From: Wurfbainia villosa
Lineage: Eukaryota > Streptophyta > Magnoliopsida > Zingiberales > Zingiberaceae
Direction: 5' to 3'
Length of the DNA stretch: 64,000 nucleotides
Assembly: GCA_025175895.1 (NCBI GenBank)
Contig: CM045993.1
Span: 46,938,621 to 47,002,620, forward strand
Shown piece after piece: positions 54,685 to 64,000 of the stretch. Both the position numbers and the translations under genes were made by a program. The notes under the pieces were generated by a model. That model saw only the letters and a list, made by a program, of their open reading frames with translations. It was not told the DNA's origin and did no database searches. Positions within the stretch are counted from its first letter, which is position 1. Each line of letters begins with the position of its first letter.

Positions 54685-54907
54685 AAAGGGGGAGAAATAT
54701 GTATATTTAAGTGAGTGATATTAAGGGGGAGAATTGTTTTTAGGGGGAGTTTCATGTATTAAGAGGGAGAATTGTATTTAAGGGGAGTTTCATGTATTAA
54801 GGGGGAGAGTTGATAATCATGTTTATTTACATGCTTTCTTACCTTAATATTTTTATCAAATGTTTACCTAACTTAAACGAATTGCCACACATCAAAAAGG
54901 GGGAGAT
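54685..54907 (+). promoter_or_regulatory. Cluster of polypurine tracts before the D 3' LTR
   Basis: AAAGGGGGAGAA-type tracts begin at about 54685, 54723, 54741, 54761, 54779 and 54798. The terminal AAAAAGGGGGAGAT at 54894-54907 directly precedes the LTR. Multiplied tracts are a known Sirevirus trait. Confidence 0.8.
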
Positions 54908-55200
54908 TGTTAGTGCAATCAACCCATGATATGGTTTTGATGTGTGTGATAAAGGATTTAAGTTAGAATGATTGGATTTGATATGTGCGTTGGAGTCTTG
55001 GAGGACTTAGTAATTCGCACATGGAGCTTAGGCAAGTGTCGCCGCTCACAACCTCATGCTTGAGTCAGAGAAGGAGCATTGCAGAGCCGTGCGCTTGATG
55101 CTGCCGAGGGACCGCCGGACGAGATGACTTGAAGCGAAGCTAAGGAAGCAGACTTCGAGGGCAAGAGACATGAAGGAGCATTGCAGAGCCGTGTGCCTGA
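54908..55200 (+). repeat. Element D 3' LTR, cut by element E
   Basis: Starts TGTTAGTGCAATCAACCC and ends at GTGCCTGA before the E LTR. The rest of this LTR is not found on the far side of E. Confidence 0.88.
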
Positions 55201-56256
55201 TGTTGGATCGAGCGGATCGTTAGAGGGGGGTGAATAGCGATAAAAACTTTTCTTTCGTTTCGTTTGTTAAAACCCGAGTAGACAATTAATTGCAGCGGAA
55301 AGATAAGCAATAAATAAAAGGAGACAAATGTTTTTTTACTTGGTCATAGCCTTCGGCTACTACTCCAAGGCCCTAACGGTCCTAGGCCCTAACACTCCTC
55401 CTCGTTGGAGGTAGGAGTTAGACGATTACAAAAACCTTCGAAAGCAAAAGATAGAGAGACACACCCTCTCTTCTATTAATGTAAAATGCAACGATAGAAA
55501 ACCTCAATAAAGAATTGCAGTATAAAAGAGATGACAAAATAAGATTATACCAAAAACTAGGAAATATAAATTAAGCTAGGGTTGTTGGCAGCACTTCGTC
55601 GTTGTAGATTCGTCGGAGAGTCGTAGAGTTGTGGAGGCTTTTGAGCACTTAGAGATTGATGAAAAACCCTAGAAGAGGCCCTCCTTTTATAGTATTTGAG
55701 TCCCTTTTCGAGAGGATCTTCAACCAATAGGAATTGGGCACAAGACTCCTTGAAAAATGGTGGCGATAAAGACTCGATCGAATCTTCGACCATGACGATC
55801 GATGGTGATGGGCGGCAGATTGAGTCCTCCAAGTTGCGGTCGTGATGCGATGCTAGCTGAAATGACAAGTTAGCTAAACAAAAACATTATTTCGATGACC
55901 TCCGACTGTCCGATCTTGACCTAGACCACCGATGGGATGTCTTGGGTCGGATCTACGCTTAAGTCTATCCCCATAAGGAGGATATGTCCTCACTTACACT
56001 CGCACACACACGAGCTTACCTCGATACTTACCGTGTCACTTTAGCTTCCGACCTTCCACTCGATTCCTTTGGCTCCCTCTGAAGTTACTATCGCCCGACC
56101 ACCGCGGCTTCCTCCGGGTGTCGCTAGCCTTCAGCTCCAGCTATAGCAATTTTCTGCACACTCGATTCAGCTCGTGAGATAATGACATGAGCTTAACTTT
56201 GTATCATTTACTATAATCAAAACTCAGGTTCGACTTAGGTGCCTACTGCACCAACA
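55201..56256 (-). repeat. Element E 3' LTR (1056 bp)
   Basis: TGTTGG...CCAACA; TATA on the minus strand at 55692-55683. The palindromes of A are replaced here by GATC/CGATCGATGG-type sequence at about 55780-55815. Confidence 0.92.
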
Positions 56257-57228
56257 ATCTCCCCCTTTTTAATTTATGGCAAACCCACATACAAAGTTAA
56301 GAAAATAGTATGCATGAAGAATAATAATGTGCATGAGAAACAAAAATGAAGATTAAGTTGGAGTAGTAAGGATTTTCTTCAAGTACTCCCCCTTGAGGAA
56401 ACCTCCCCCTTGACCGAGGGTGAGTCTTGAAGAAAGACCTTACTCCTCCCCCTTGAGGGTTGCTATTTAGAAAGAGTTTAAGTAATCAACATTACTTAAA
56501 GTTGGCCTTAGTGAAACGTTTTAAGTTAAGAAGACTTCTTAACTTGGCCCTTTCTCCCCCTTAAGTAAAACATTAACGTTTACTTCCTTTTTGTTAAGAA
56601 TAAGTTTTTAAGTTAAGAATTTACTTAACTTAGCCTTTACTTCCTTTTAGTTAACAAAAATGAGTTAAGTGAATTTTCAAGTTAAGTAAATTTTCAAAAC
56701 TTAAAGTTTAAGTAAACATTTTACTTAACTTTTGGCCATGTGAATAAATATGAAGTGAGTTAAGTTATCAAAAATTTTGATCCCTTAACTTTGGCCTTTT
56801 TCTCCCCCTTTTGCCAAATATCAAAAAGAGTGGAGGTGTGTGAAAAACAAATATAGATATTAAAGTCCAAGCATGTTTCATATTATTTTGAAAATAATAT
56901 ACTGAAAATAAGCTCATCTATAAAATGTTCGACTCATATTGACTTGATTGATATGAAAGATCAACCAGTCCTGGTCAGAGTCGGTTAATATATATGATTA
57001 TACTCCTTGGTTTATGGCAATGCACTAACTCTACATCTGGAACCAGGAGTAAGGTCCTAACATCTCACGCCCATCTACGTGGCTAAGTACACAAACACAT
57101 TAGTCCTATGTGTTGTGAGATGTGCTCCTTAAATCTATAGGTGTATGATATCTAAGGTATGTCCTATGCTAGTTCCATGAAAAATGAAAAGCAAGAAATA
57201 GTAGTAAGAAAATATAATTTGCAAGTTC
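56257..57228 (-). other. Element E 3' non-coding region with multiple polypurine tracts
   Basis: Terminal AAAAAGGGGGAGAT (minus) lies directly before the LTR, with further GGGGGAG tracts near 56384, 56404, 56446, 56550 and 56811. Between them the sequence repeats AAGTTAAG-type phrases. No coding sequence is seen. Confidence 0.75.
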
Positions 57229-58590
57229 CTATTCTACTATGCACATGCCCAATTTTTGTCTTAATAGATTGAATTCGGCTTCGGGTAGGGGTTTAGTAAA
57301 TAGGTCTGCCAAGTTAGACTTTGATTCAACGTATTCGAGTTGTATGGCTCCGTTGGCCACATGTTCTCGAATGAAATGATGTTTGACCTCTATATGTTTG
57401 GTCCTAGAATGACATATCGGATTCTTAGTTAGGTTAATTGAGCTAATGTTATCTATGTGGAGTTTAGTGTTCGTAAAGTCTAACTTAAAGTCGCGGAGAG
57501 TGTGCTTCATCCAAAGAAGCTGAGTGACACACTCACCCATCGCGATGTATTCGGCTTCGGTGGTAGATAAGGAAACACAGTGTTGTTTCCTACTGCACCA
57601 ACTCACTAGACTCGAGCCGAGAAGTTGACAACAACCACTCGTACTCTTTCTATCGAGCTTACTACCGCCATAGTCCGAATCGGAGTAGCCGGTTAGTTCG
57701 AACTCGGTAGATCTAGGGTACCAAATACCGACATTAAGTGTACCCTTTAGATATCTAAGGATACGCTTGACTAAAGTTAGGTGATACTCCTTGGCACAGG
57801 TTTGGAACCTTGTGCACATACTTACTACAAATAGGATATCAGGTCGGCTCACAGTTAAGTAAAGGAGACTCCCTATTACGCTTCTATAGTATTTTAAATC
57901 AATTGAATTTCCGATTACATCTTCTTCTATATTCACATTAGTTGTCATTGGGGTATTAATAATTTTAGCGTCTTGCATTCCAAAGCGTTTAATTAATTCC
58001 CTAGTGTATTTGCGTTGATGTAGGTATATTCCATCTTTAGTTTGCTTAATTTGTAGACCTAAGAAGAAACTCAACTCTCCTACTAAATTCATTTCAAATT
58101 CACTTTCCATAAGTGAAATGAACTCATTCAGTAAGATCGAGTTGGTGGTTCCGAAAATAATATCATCTACGTAGATTTGAGCTATGAATATGTCTTTACC
58201 TAAGGTTTTTACGAAAAGAGTTGGGTCAACTACACCTTGGTTAAAACCTTTGGACTTAAGATAAATCGAAAGTCTCTCGTACTAAGCTCGAGGAGCTTGT
58301 TTAAGTCCATAGAGAGCTTTCTTTAACCTAAGGACATGGTCGGGTTTATCTAGGCTTTCGAAACCGAGGAGTTGACTAACATAAACCTCTTCTTTAATGT
58401 ATCCATTCAAGAATGCTGACTTTACATCCATTTGAAACAACTTAAATCCTCGATGTGCAGCATATGCTAATAACATTCGAATGGACTCTAATCTAGCTAC
58501 TGGGGTATAGGTCTCGTCGTAATCTAAACCTTCAACTTGACTAAACCCTTTAGCGACTAATTTAGCTTTATTTCTAATTAATTACTTAAC
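57229..58590 (-). pseudogene. Element E reverse transcriptase and RNase H
   Basis: MDVKSAFLNGYIKEEVYVSQ and LKKALYGLKQAPRA at 58440-58282 end in TAG (58282-58284), where a Trp codon is expected. The frame continues with IYVDDIIFG (catalytic Asp pair at 58173-58162), ELSFFLGLQIKQTKDGIYLH and CTRFQTCAKEYHLT. RNase H shows GYSDSDYGG (Asp), STTEAEY (Glu) and LHIDNISS (Asp), then TKHIEVKHHFIREHV and the end CIVE. The form is typical of Sireviruses and only one stop separates it from an open frame. Confidence 0.9.
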
Positions 58591-59797
58591 CGTTATCATC
58601 AAGTTTATTCCTAAACACCCACCTTGTTCTAATGATTGTTTTATCTTTAGGTGGTGGTACTAATTCCCATACTTCATTCCTAGTGAATTGAGCCAGCTCT
58701 TCTTGCATTGCAATAATCCAATTGGGATCAAGAAGAGCTTGGTCAATAGTTTTGGGTTCAATTTTGGAAATTAAGAAGATTTGACTAAGGTTTCTGTATG
58801 AGGCTCTAGTTTGAACTCCTAGACTTGGATCACCTATCACTTGGTCGATAGGATGATTCGTTTGAGTCCTAGTTTGGTTTGGGTTTGGGTAATCTACCAC
58901 TTGATCAATAGGATGACTCGATTGAGTCCTAGTTTGGTTTGAGTCATTTACCACTTGGTCAATAGAATGACTTGGTTGACTTAGGTTGGGATTAATACTA
59001 GACTTGATCTCCGGATCAGAGTTGAGTCTGGTATGAATCGGCTCGCTAATTGGGGTTGCCGGGGGTTTTGTAGGTTCATGTCCTTCATCAAATACTACAT
59101 TGATAGTCTCCTTGACTCTAAGGGTGTCATGGTTATATACTCTATAAGCTCTACTTGTAGTCGAGTATCCTAGAAAGATTCTGGTCGTGGTTTTGGGTGT
59201 AAACTTCCCTAGGTAATCCTTAGTGTTTAGGATATGTACCTTACACCCAAATACTTTAAAGTACTTGATGTTAGGTATTTTATCATGATAAATCTTGTAT
59301 GAGGTCTTAAGGTGCCTCTTTACCATAAGGATCCTATTTTGGACATAGCACGTCGTACTCACGGCTTCCGCCCAAAACCTATCGGGTAGGTTATACTCGT
59401 TTAACATTATCCTAGCAGCTTCTTGTAGGGTTCTATTTTTGAGTTCTACTAGGCCATTTTATTGTGAAGTTCTAGGGCAAGAGAACTCATGGTGGTATCC
59501 ATTTAGGTTACAAAATTCTGTAAACCTATGGTTCTCGAATTCACCACCATGATCAGTCCTAAGTCTTTTGATTTTAATGCTTTGTTAATTTTCTATTAAC
59601 TTAAATAGGTTGATTAATTGATCTAGGGTATCACTTTTGTGTTTGATGAACCTAACCCAAGTAAATCTAGAATAGTCATCAATTATGACTAAGTAGAATT
59701 TACTCCCATTAAGCGACTTAGCTCCGTGTGAATCAAATAGATCCATGTGTAGGAGCTCAAGAACACTTTTGGTTCGTTCTTGATTAGTTAGTTGATG
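58590..59797 (-). pseudogene. Element E integrase and integrase-RT linker
   Basis: The core is readable between 59797 and 59408 with several stops: FYLVIIDDYSRFTWV (Asp), then RLRTDHGGEF (Asp) and NGLVELKNRTLQEAARIML (Glu). From 59407 the frame is open for 273 residues: YNLPDRFWAEAVSTTCYVQN, FGCKVHILNTKDYLGKF and NVVFDEGHEP. A linker with three HPIDQVV-like repeats and an RT start (NEVWELVPPPKDK) follow. A frameshift at about 58590 separates it from RT. Confidence 0.85.
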
Positions 59798-60322
59798 TTA
59801 TGTCCTCGATTGTTTACCTTGTTGACAAGCATTATATATTTTATTATCCAAGTTATTGAGGTTAGGAAAACCTCTGACTAAGTCACTCTGACTCATCTTG
59901 TGAATGAGTCTTGGGTGTGAGTGACCGAGTCGTCGGTGCCACAACCATGATTCCTCTTGCCGTGTCATAAGACACTTAGTTGAGGAGTTAGTTAAGTTAA
60001 TAGTGTAAATATTGTTATTTCTAGTTCCCTTAAAAATTGTTTTAGAGGTTTCATTTGTATTAATTACGCATTCATTTTCTAGAAATATGACCTTATAGTT
60101 ATTATCACACAATTGGCTTACACTAAGTAAATTATATTGAAAATTTTCTACCAATAAGATATTTTGAATAATAAAGTTAGAGTTGAGCTCAATATCACCT
60201 GATCCGATGATTTTGAGCTTACCGTTGTTTTCAAAGGCTACCGATCCTTGTCGTTTGAATCGAAGCTTCGAAAACTTGAGTTGATCCCTGGTCATGTGTC
60301 GGGAGCAACCACTGTCCAACAT
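59798..60322 (-). pseudogene. Element E protease and pre-integrase domain
   Basis: MLDSGCSRHMTRDQLKF has the D-S-G triad. KLKIIGSGDIELNSNFIIQN, LLSVSQLCDNNYKVIF and the pre-integrase motif WLWHRRLGHSHPRLIHKMS follow, with the closing ACQQGKQSRT. In the same frame as the following integrase. Confidence 0.88.
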
Positions 60323-60906
60323 CCATTGATCCTACACGCAAGGTAGTTGGATCGGATATTGGATTTATTAAAGATTGGTTAAAGATTAATAACCTAAATC
60401 ATCTCACCCATGTCTACATGATCAAACATGTTAACCCTATATGTTCTTGTGAGATGACTTCCAATTTTACTTGATTTAAATTTAATGACTTGAACACTTG
60501 TCAACCTTGCATTAGATTCAGATTTGACCTTAGGCTCATCAAGTCACCTTTTCAAGATCATGACTTCTAGGTCGTGGAAAAGCACAGAGGCCTTCTTTGA
60601 TCGGAACAACGACCACTTCCATAGACAAAGCCATTTTCAAGAAAATAGAGACTTGACTTACCTAAGACCACTTCCTGGTCTAACTAGTCTAGGATATGAC
60701 AAGGTAGCTTCAGCTAGTTTCGCTCGGTCAAGTGCACCGAACTAGATATGCTTTATCTAGCTCGAATGCACAAGACTCCGCTTTCCTAGCGTACTATCAT
60801 CTCGCCACATCCTGGTACTATGTTATCAAGTATTGACGAGTTATAGTCCTATCTAACCATTCTAAAAAGGAAAATTAAACTAAATAAAAACCTAAGCATG
60901 TAATTT
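60323..60906 (-). other. Spacer between gag and protease of element E
   Basis: No open frame crosses it, yet the same 500 bases are kept in element A (about 23020-23503), which has no pol. Minus-strand GTTTGT at the gag end and TTGCGTGTAG just before the protease fit a GT-AG intron. This is a hypothesis only. Confidence 0.5.
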
Positions 60907-62544
60907 CTAAGTTAAGATACAAACAAGTTTCGTACTAACTTCCCCTGGACCGTTGAATCGATTCGGTCTCTCCATATAGTGGATTTGATCCTTGGGAACC
61001 CAGTACTGGTTCGATCCTAAGTTTGAAATCAAGGTGGTCTTAGGGACCCATGCTTGGACACATTTTTTATGTTGACTTACAATCGACATATACAACTTGT
61101 TGGTCGTATTTGAGCTAAACCCTAGCCCGACCTTGTTGTACACGACCCTTTGCGATCCAAGTAGGAGGTCAAGTCCTTTGGATCCCAAACCAAACCTTTC
61201 CAATGTGTTCCTAAGATCTTCGACTTTACTCTTCAAGAGTGAATTCTCAACTTCGAGCTTTTCAACCTGAGTTGAGTCCTCCTCTCGAACTCGACTAGTC
61301 GAAGAGGTTAGGGAGACCTCGTGTTTGAGGAGTTTAACTTCCTCAACCAGGGTCTCGACCTTGGACTCAGACTTAGCTAATTTTCTAGTTAAAAACTTAA
61401 TTGTACTATAAAGTGTACTAATGAGGGATCGACTTACCTTGAGTGTATCTTTTGAACCGGATGCGTATCTGTGGCTTGTCTTGAATAGTGCTTCACAGTC
61501 CGACTCATCTTCGATTTTCGATTCATGTTTCGGTTTCGACTCCGTCTCCGATTCTACCAGTTTAGCCATGAGAACATGATCATTATCTTCTTCCTCGGAT
61601 GCTTCTTCCCAAGTAGCATTGAGTGCCTTTTTGTGTTTTGTTGCTTTGCTCTTGAGTTTTGGGCATTCGGACTTGATGTGTCCAAACCTGTTGCATTCGT
61701 AACATCTAATACTCGAACTTTTAGGCTTACCTTTGTTAGGTCGAGTGACGGTTCATTTTCGGCCCTTGACTATCCTCCATACTAGGTTGACTAGTTCGAC
61801 CTCCATTTTCGAGTCGACCTCCGAATCAGACTCATCCTCTTCTTCCTTCGGAGGTGGCTTGCTTGCAGTTTTCTTCCTCGAACCTGCAAAAAGTGCTATA
61901 CCCTTCTCGGGTTCTGAGTTAGATTGCTCATGAAGTTTAAAATCGGAAAATAATTCATCTAACCTAAGTTTCGAAAGATCCTTGGAGACCTTGTAGGCAT
62001 CGACCATGGATGGCCACAAGGTAATCCTCGAAAAGGAGTTAAGAACATACCTTATAAGGTTGCGGTTTTCGACCTTTTGCCCGATCGCGTGTAGATTATT
62101 GACTATGTCTTGAACGCGGGCGTGAAGTTGCGTTGTCGTTTCGTGTTCCTGCATTTTTAGATTATATAATTTATTAAACAAAAGATCGCGCTTACATACC
62201 TTGGCTTCATCGGTCCCTTCGTGTAGCTCCACTAGCTTTGTCCAAAGGTCCTTTGCACTGATGAAGGGGCCGACGCGATTAAGCTCCTCCTTGGACAAGC
62301 CACATTAAAGGATTTGAGTTTCCTTGGCGTCGGCTTTGACTTGTCATTTTGTCGCAATGGTCCATTGGTCATAATCCAAGGATTCACCCACTTCGTTAGT
62401 CGGAAGTGTGAATCCCGTTTGGATTATGATCCATATCTCGATTTGAGTTTTAAGAAAGCATTCCATCCGACCCTTCCAATAATGGAAGTCATCTCCATTG
62501 TAAAACAGAGGTCGGACAGTGCTAAAACTCTCGAGATGGGCCAT
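60907..62544 (-). pseudogene. Element E gag, three in-frame stops
   Basis: A single frame from ATG 62544 to 60907 with stops at 62344-62346, 62305-62307 and 61753-61755. N-terminus FYNGDDFHYWKGRMECFLK, capsid region SKEELNRVGPFISAKDLWTK and LHARVQDIVNNLHAIGQKVE, then a Glu/Asp-rich linker. An intact knuckle CYECNRFGHIKSEC (about 61700-61659), a coiled coil and WVPKTTL/YWVPKDQ tails follow. It gives the full-length reference for the shortened gag of A. Confidence 0.88.
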
Positions 62545-62741
62545 TGATACAAAATAAACAAGGAGATGAAGACGAGAAACCTAGCAACGATAAAAACACA
62601 CGAAATGTACCAAGATTCATGTCTTGGATTAGTAGTGCGGGAAAAAGTCTAACCAAATGAATATAGTCTAAATAAACAGAAAAAAAGAAAAAAAATCTGG
62701 AAAAATCTAGATCGGTGGTTTCACCAAATCTTAGCACCCCC

Positions 62742-62754
62742 GGCTCTGATACCA
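62742..62754 (-). promoter_or_regulatory. Primer binding site of element E
   Basis: Minus strand TGGTATCAGAGCC two bases inside the 5' LTR. Confidence 0.92.
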
Positions 62755-62756
62755 AT

Positions 62757-63299
62757 TGTTGGATCGAGAGGATCACTAGAGGGGGGGGGGGTGAATAGCG
62801 ATAAAAACTTTTCTTTCGTTTTGTTCGTTAAAACCCGAGTAGACAATTAATTGCAGCGGAAAGATATGTAATAAATAAAAGGAGACAAATGTTTTTTTAC
62901 TTGGTTCGTAGCCTTCGGCTACTACTCCAAGGCCCTAATAGTCCTGGACCGTATACGGAGGGAAATTCACTAAAACACTCCTCCTCGTTGGAGGTAGGAG
63001 TTAGACGATTACAAAAACCTTCGAAAGAAAAAGATAGAGAGACACACCCTCTCTTCTATTAATGTAAAATGCAACGATAGAAAACCTCAATACAGAATTG
63101 CAGTATAAAAGAGATGACAAAATAAGATTATACCAACAACTAGGAAATATAAATTAAGCTAGGGTTGTTGGCAGCACTTCGTCATTGTAGAGTCGTCGGA
63201 GAGTCGTAGCGTTGCGGAGGCTTTTGAGCACTTAGAGATTGATGAAAAACCCTAGAAGAGGCCCTCTTTTTATAGCCTTTGAGCCCCTTTTCGAGAGGG
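62757..63299 (-). repeat. Element E 5' LTR, truncated
   Basis: Matches 55201-55730 of the partner LTR and breaks off at TTCGAGAGGGT. The TATA (63275-63267 on the minus strand) is just kept, but the upstream promoter half is gone. Confidence 0.9.
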
Positions 63300-63731
63300 T
63301 GGAGTCTTTGAAGCATAAGTCCAAATGGATATTGGCATTTGGGAAGTCCAAGGATGTGATATTGGCGACGTAAAGTCCAACTGGTAGTCTTGGCAACATA
63401 AGTCCAATGTTTAGCGGCGTAAAGTCCAAGCGTGTGTCTTGACAGTGTAAGCCCAAATGTACCTTGGCAGTGTATACTCGGTTAGCATGACAAAAGCTAA
63501 TGGAAGCACCTAAAGGCTAGCGTATGGATGAACAAGTCATGGATGACTTTGAGGGATCCAATAGGCGTGAGGTTGATGGAGGTGGTTAGAAGACTTAGGT
63601 TTAGACTAAGGGTGGTTTAGTAAGTATGAGGGCATCATACTTGAGATAAATCTCATGGTTGAGGTTTATTAGTCGACTAGGGTTATGGACCAGTCAACTG
63701 GTCAAGTGTTTTGACACTTGACAGTCGAGTC
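63300..63731 (+). repeat. F-like LTR fragment with CCAAG/CTTGG array
   Basis: 63318-63475 holds about six AAGTCCAAG...CTTGGCA units like those at 26410-26714. AGTCGACT at 63671 and an 8-bp-stem hairpin GTCAAGTG/CACTTGAC at 63701-63722 follow. No coding sequence is seen. Confidence 0.6.
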
Positions 63732-64000
63732 TATCACGCCCGCCCTTCTCGTAATCTAGAGGGGGTGGGAGGGTGGCGTGACGCGAACATACATGCGTGC
63801 ATATACAGCGGAAGAATTTAAACTTAAAAAAAATGGAGCATGCATTTACCTTCAACCATGCAAATATCTTTACATTCTTAACTATGTAACAGGTGAACAT
63901 TTACCTCAGGGGAGTATGCTTAACATGCATGGGTATAATTGGTTAAAGCTTTTCTTTCTGCCATACTTTACATGTTCTTTTAACTGCAACTTATAGTATA
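63732..64000 (+). repeat. Start of a probable chromovirus-type LTR
   Basis: TATCACGCCCGCCC at 63732 resembles the TGTAACGCCC start at 2603. It is followed by a GCGGAAG motif and CATGCAT-rich sequence, as I expect in long chromovirus LTRs. The first two bases deviate (TA for TG). It runs off the window. Confidence 0.35.

Larger units (their letters stand above)
26715..55200 (+). mobile_element. Element D: gag-only Sirevirus-like element, split by B and cut by E
   Basis: Its own sequence is 26715-27210, 50966-54907 and 54908-55200. The 5' LTR is in two pieces because B inserted into it (TSD TAGTC). Then come the PBS (51729), gag (51787-53514), several polypurine tracts and the 3' LTR start (54908), which is cut by element E at 55200. 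The interior has no pol. The two LTR starts differ visibly (roughly one base in twelve), so D is older than B, C or H. Confidence 0.88.
55201..63299 (-). mobile_element. Element E: Sirevirus-like copia with gag and pol, partner type of element A
   Basis: 3' LTR 55201-56256; 5' LTR 62757-63299, truncated on the right. Minus-strand interior: PBS, gag (62544-60907), spacer, protease with pre-integrase (60322-59798), integrase, RT-RNase H (to 57229), 3' region. LTR start (TGTTGGATCGAGCGGATCG), leader and gag match element A. No target duplication can be checked because the right end is lost. In-frame stops and at least one frameshift make this copy inactive. Confidence 0.9.

Noticed and set aside
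26327..63731. 26327-26714 and 63300-63731 as the two halves of one LTR split by D
   Set aside because: The two pieces contain the same units (for example TAAGTCCAATGTTT in both) rather than complementary halves, so they are two copies, or one copy changed by recombination.

Overview
The window is intergenic DNA from a flowering plant with a repeat-rich genome. I found no host gene. Almost every base that can be explained belongs to LTR retrotransposons of the plant Ty3/gypsy lineages (Tekay-like chromovirus, Tat) and Ty1/copia lineages (Sirevirus-like and Tork/Angela-like), plus one tRNA-derived SINE. The species cannot be told from the sequence; the mix of families only says angiosperm, and a monocot is no more than a guess.

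Layout. 1-2883: minus-strand 3' end of a chromovirus (long LTR full of tandem repeats, then the chromodomain end of its integrase). 2880-14772: a 5'-truncated Tat element on the plus strand, with a decayed gag-pol (to 8193) followed by a 6.6 kb 3' region. That region carries two antisense coding modules with GT-AG introns and an 80/85-bp tandem array between them. 14772-18081: minus-strand Sirevirus-like fragment (protease, gag, PBS, 5' LTR). 18082-21280: non-coding, probably an old long LTR, with a SINE that has a perfect 17-bp target duplication. 21281-26214 (element A): complete gag-only Sirevirus-like element with TSD GGGAT.

26327-63299 is a nest resolved by target duplications. LTR fragment F (26327-26714) is interrupted by gag-only element D (plus strand, 26715-55200). 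Element B (copia, minus, 27211-50960, TSD TAGTC) sits in the 5' LTR of D. The 3' LTR of B contains gag-only element H (minus, 27767-33295, TSD AGAAT, gag reading frame intact). The integrase of B contains element C (copia, minus, 37228-46689, TSD CATCA). The 3' LTR of D is cut by element E (minus, 55201-63299), a Sirevirus-like copia element with gag, protease, integrase, RT and RNase H. 63300-64000 holds another F-like array and the start of a probable chromovirus LTR.

How the parts relate. E and A share LTR ends, leader, gag, gag-pol spacer and 3' region, so A looks like a pol-less deletion derivative that would depend on an E-like partner. D and H are two copies, in opposite orientation, of a second gag-only family. 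All Sirevirus-like elements share a tRNA-iMet primer site and several extra polypurine tracts; most also have CAGTCGACTG-type palindromes upstream of the LTR TATA box. Only the gag of H is open throughout; every pol region has stops or frameshifts. All statements come from reading the sequence and general knowledge of these families; no search was run.
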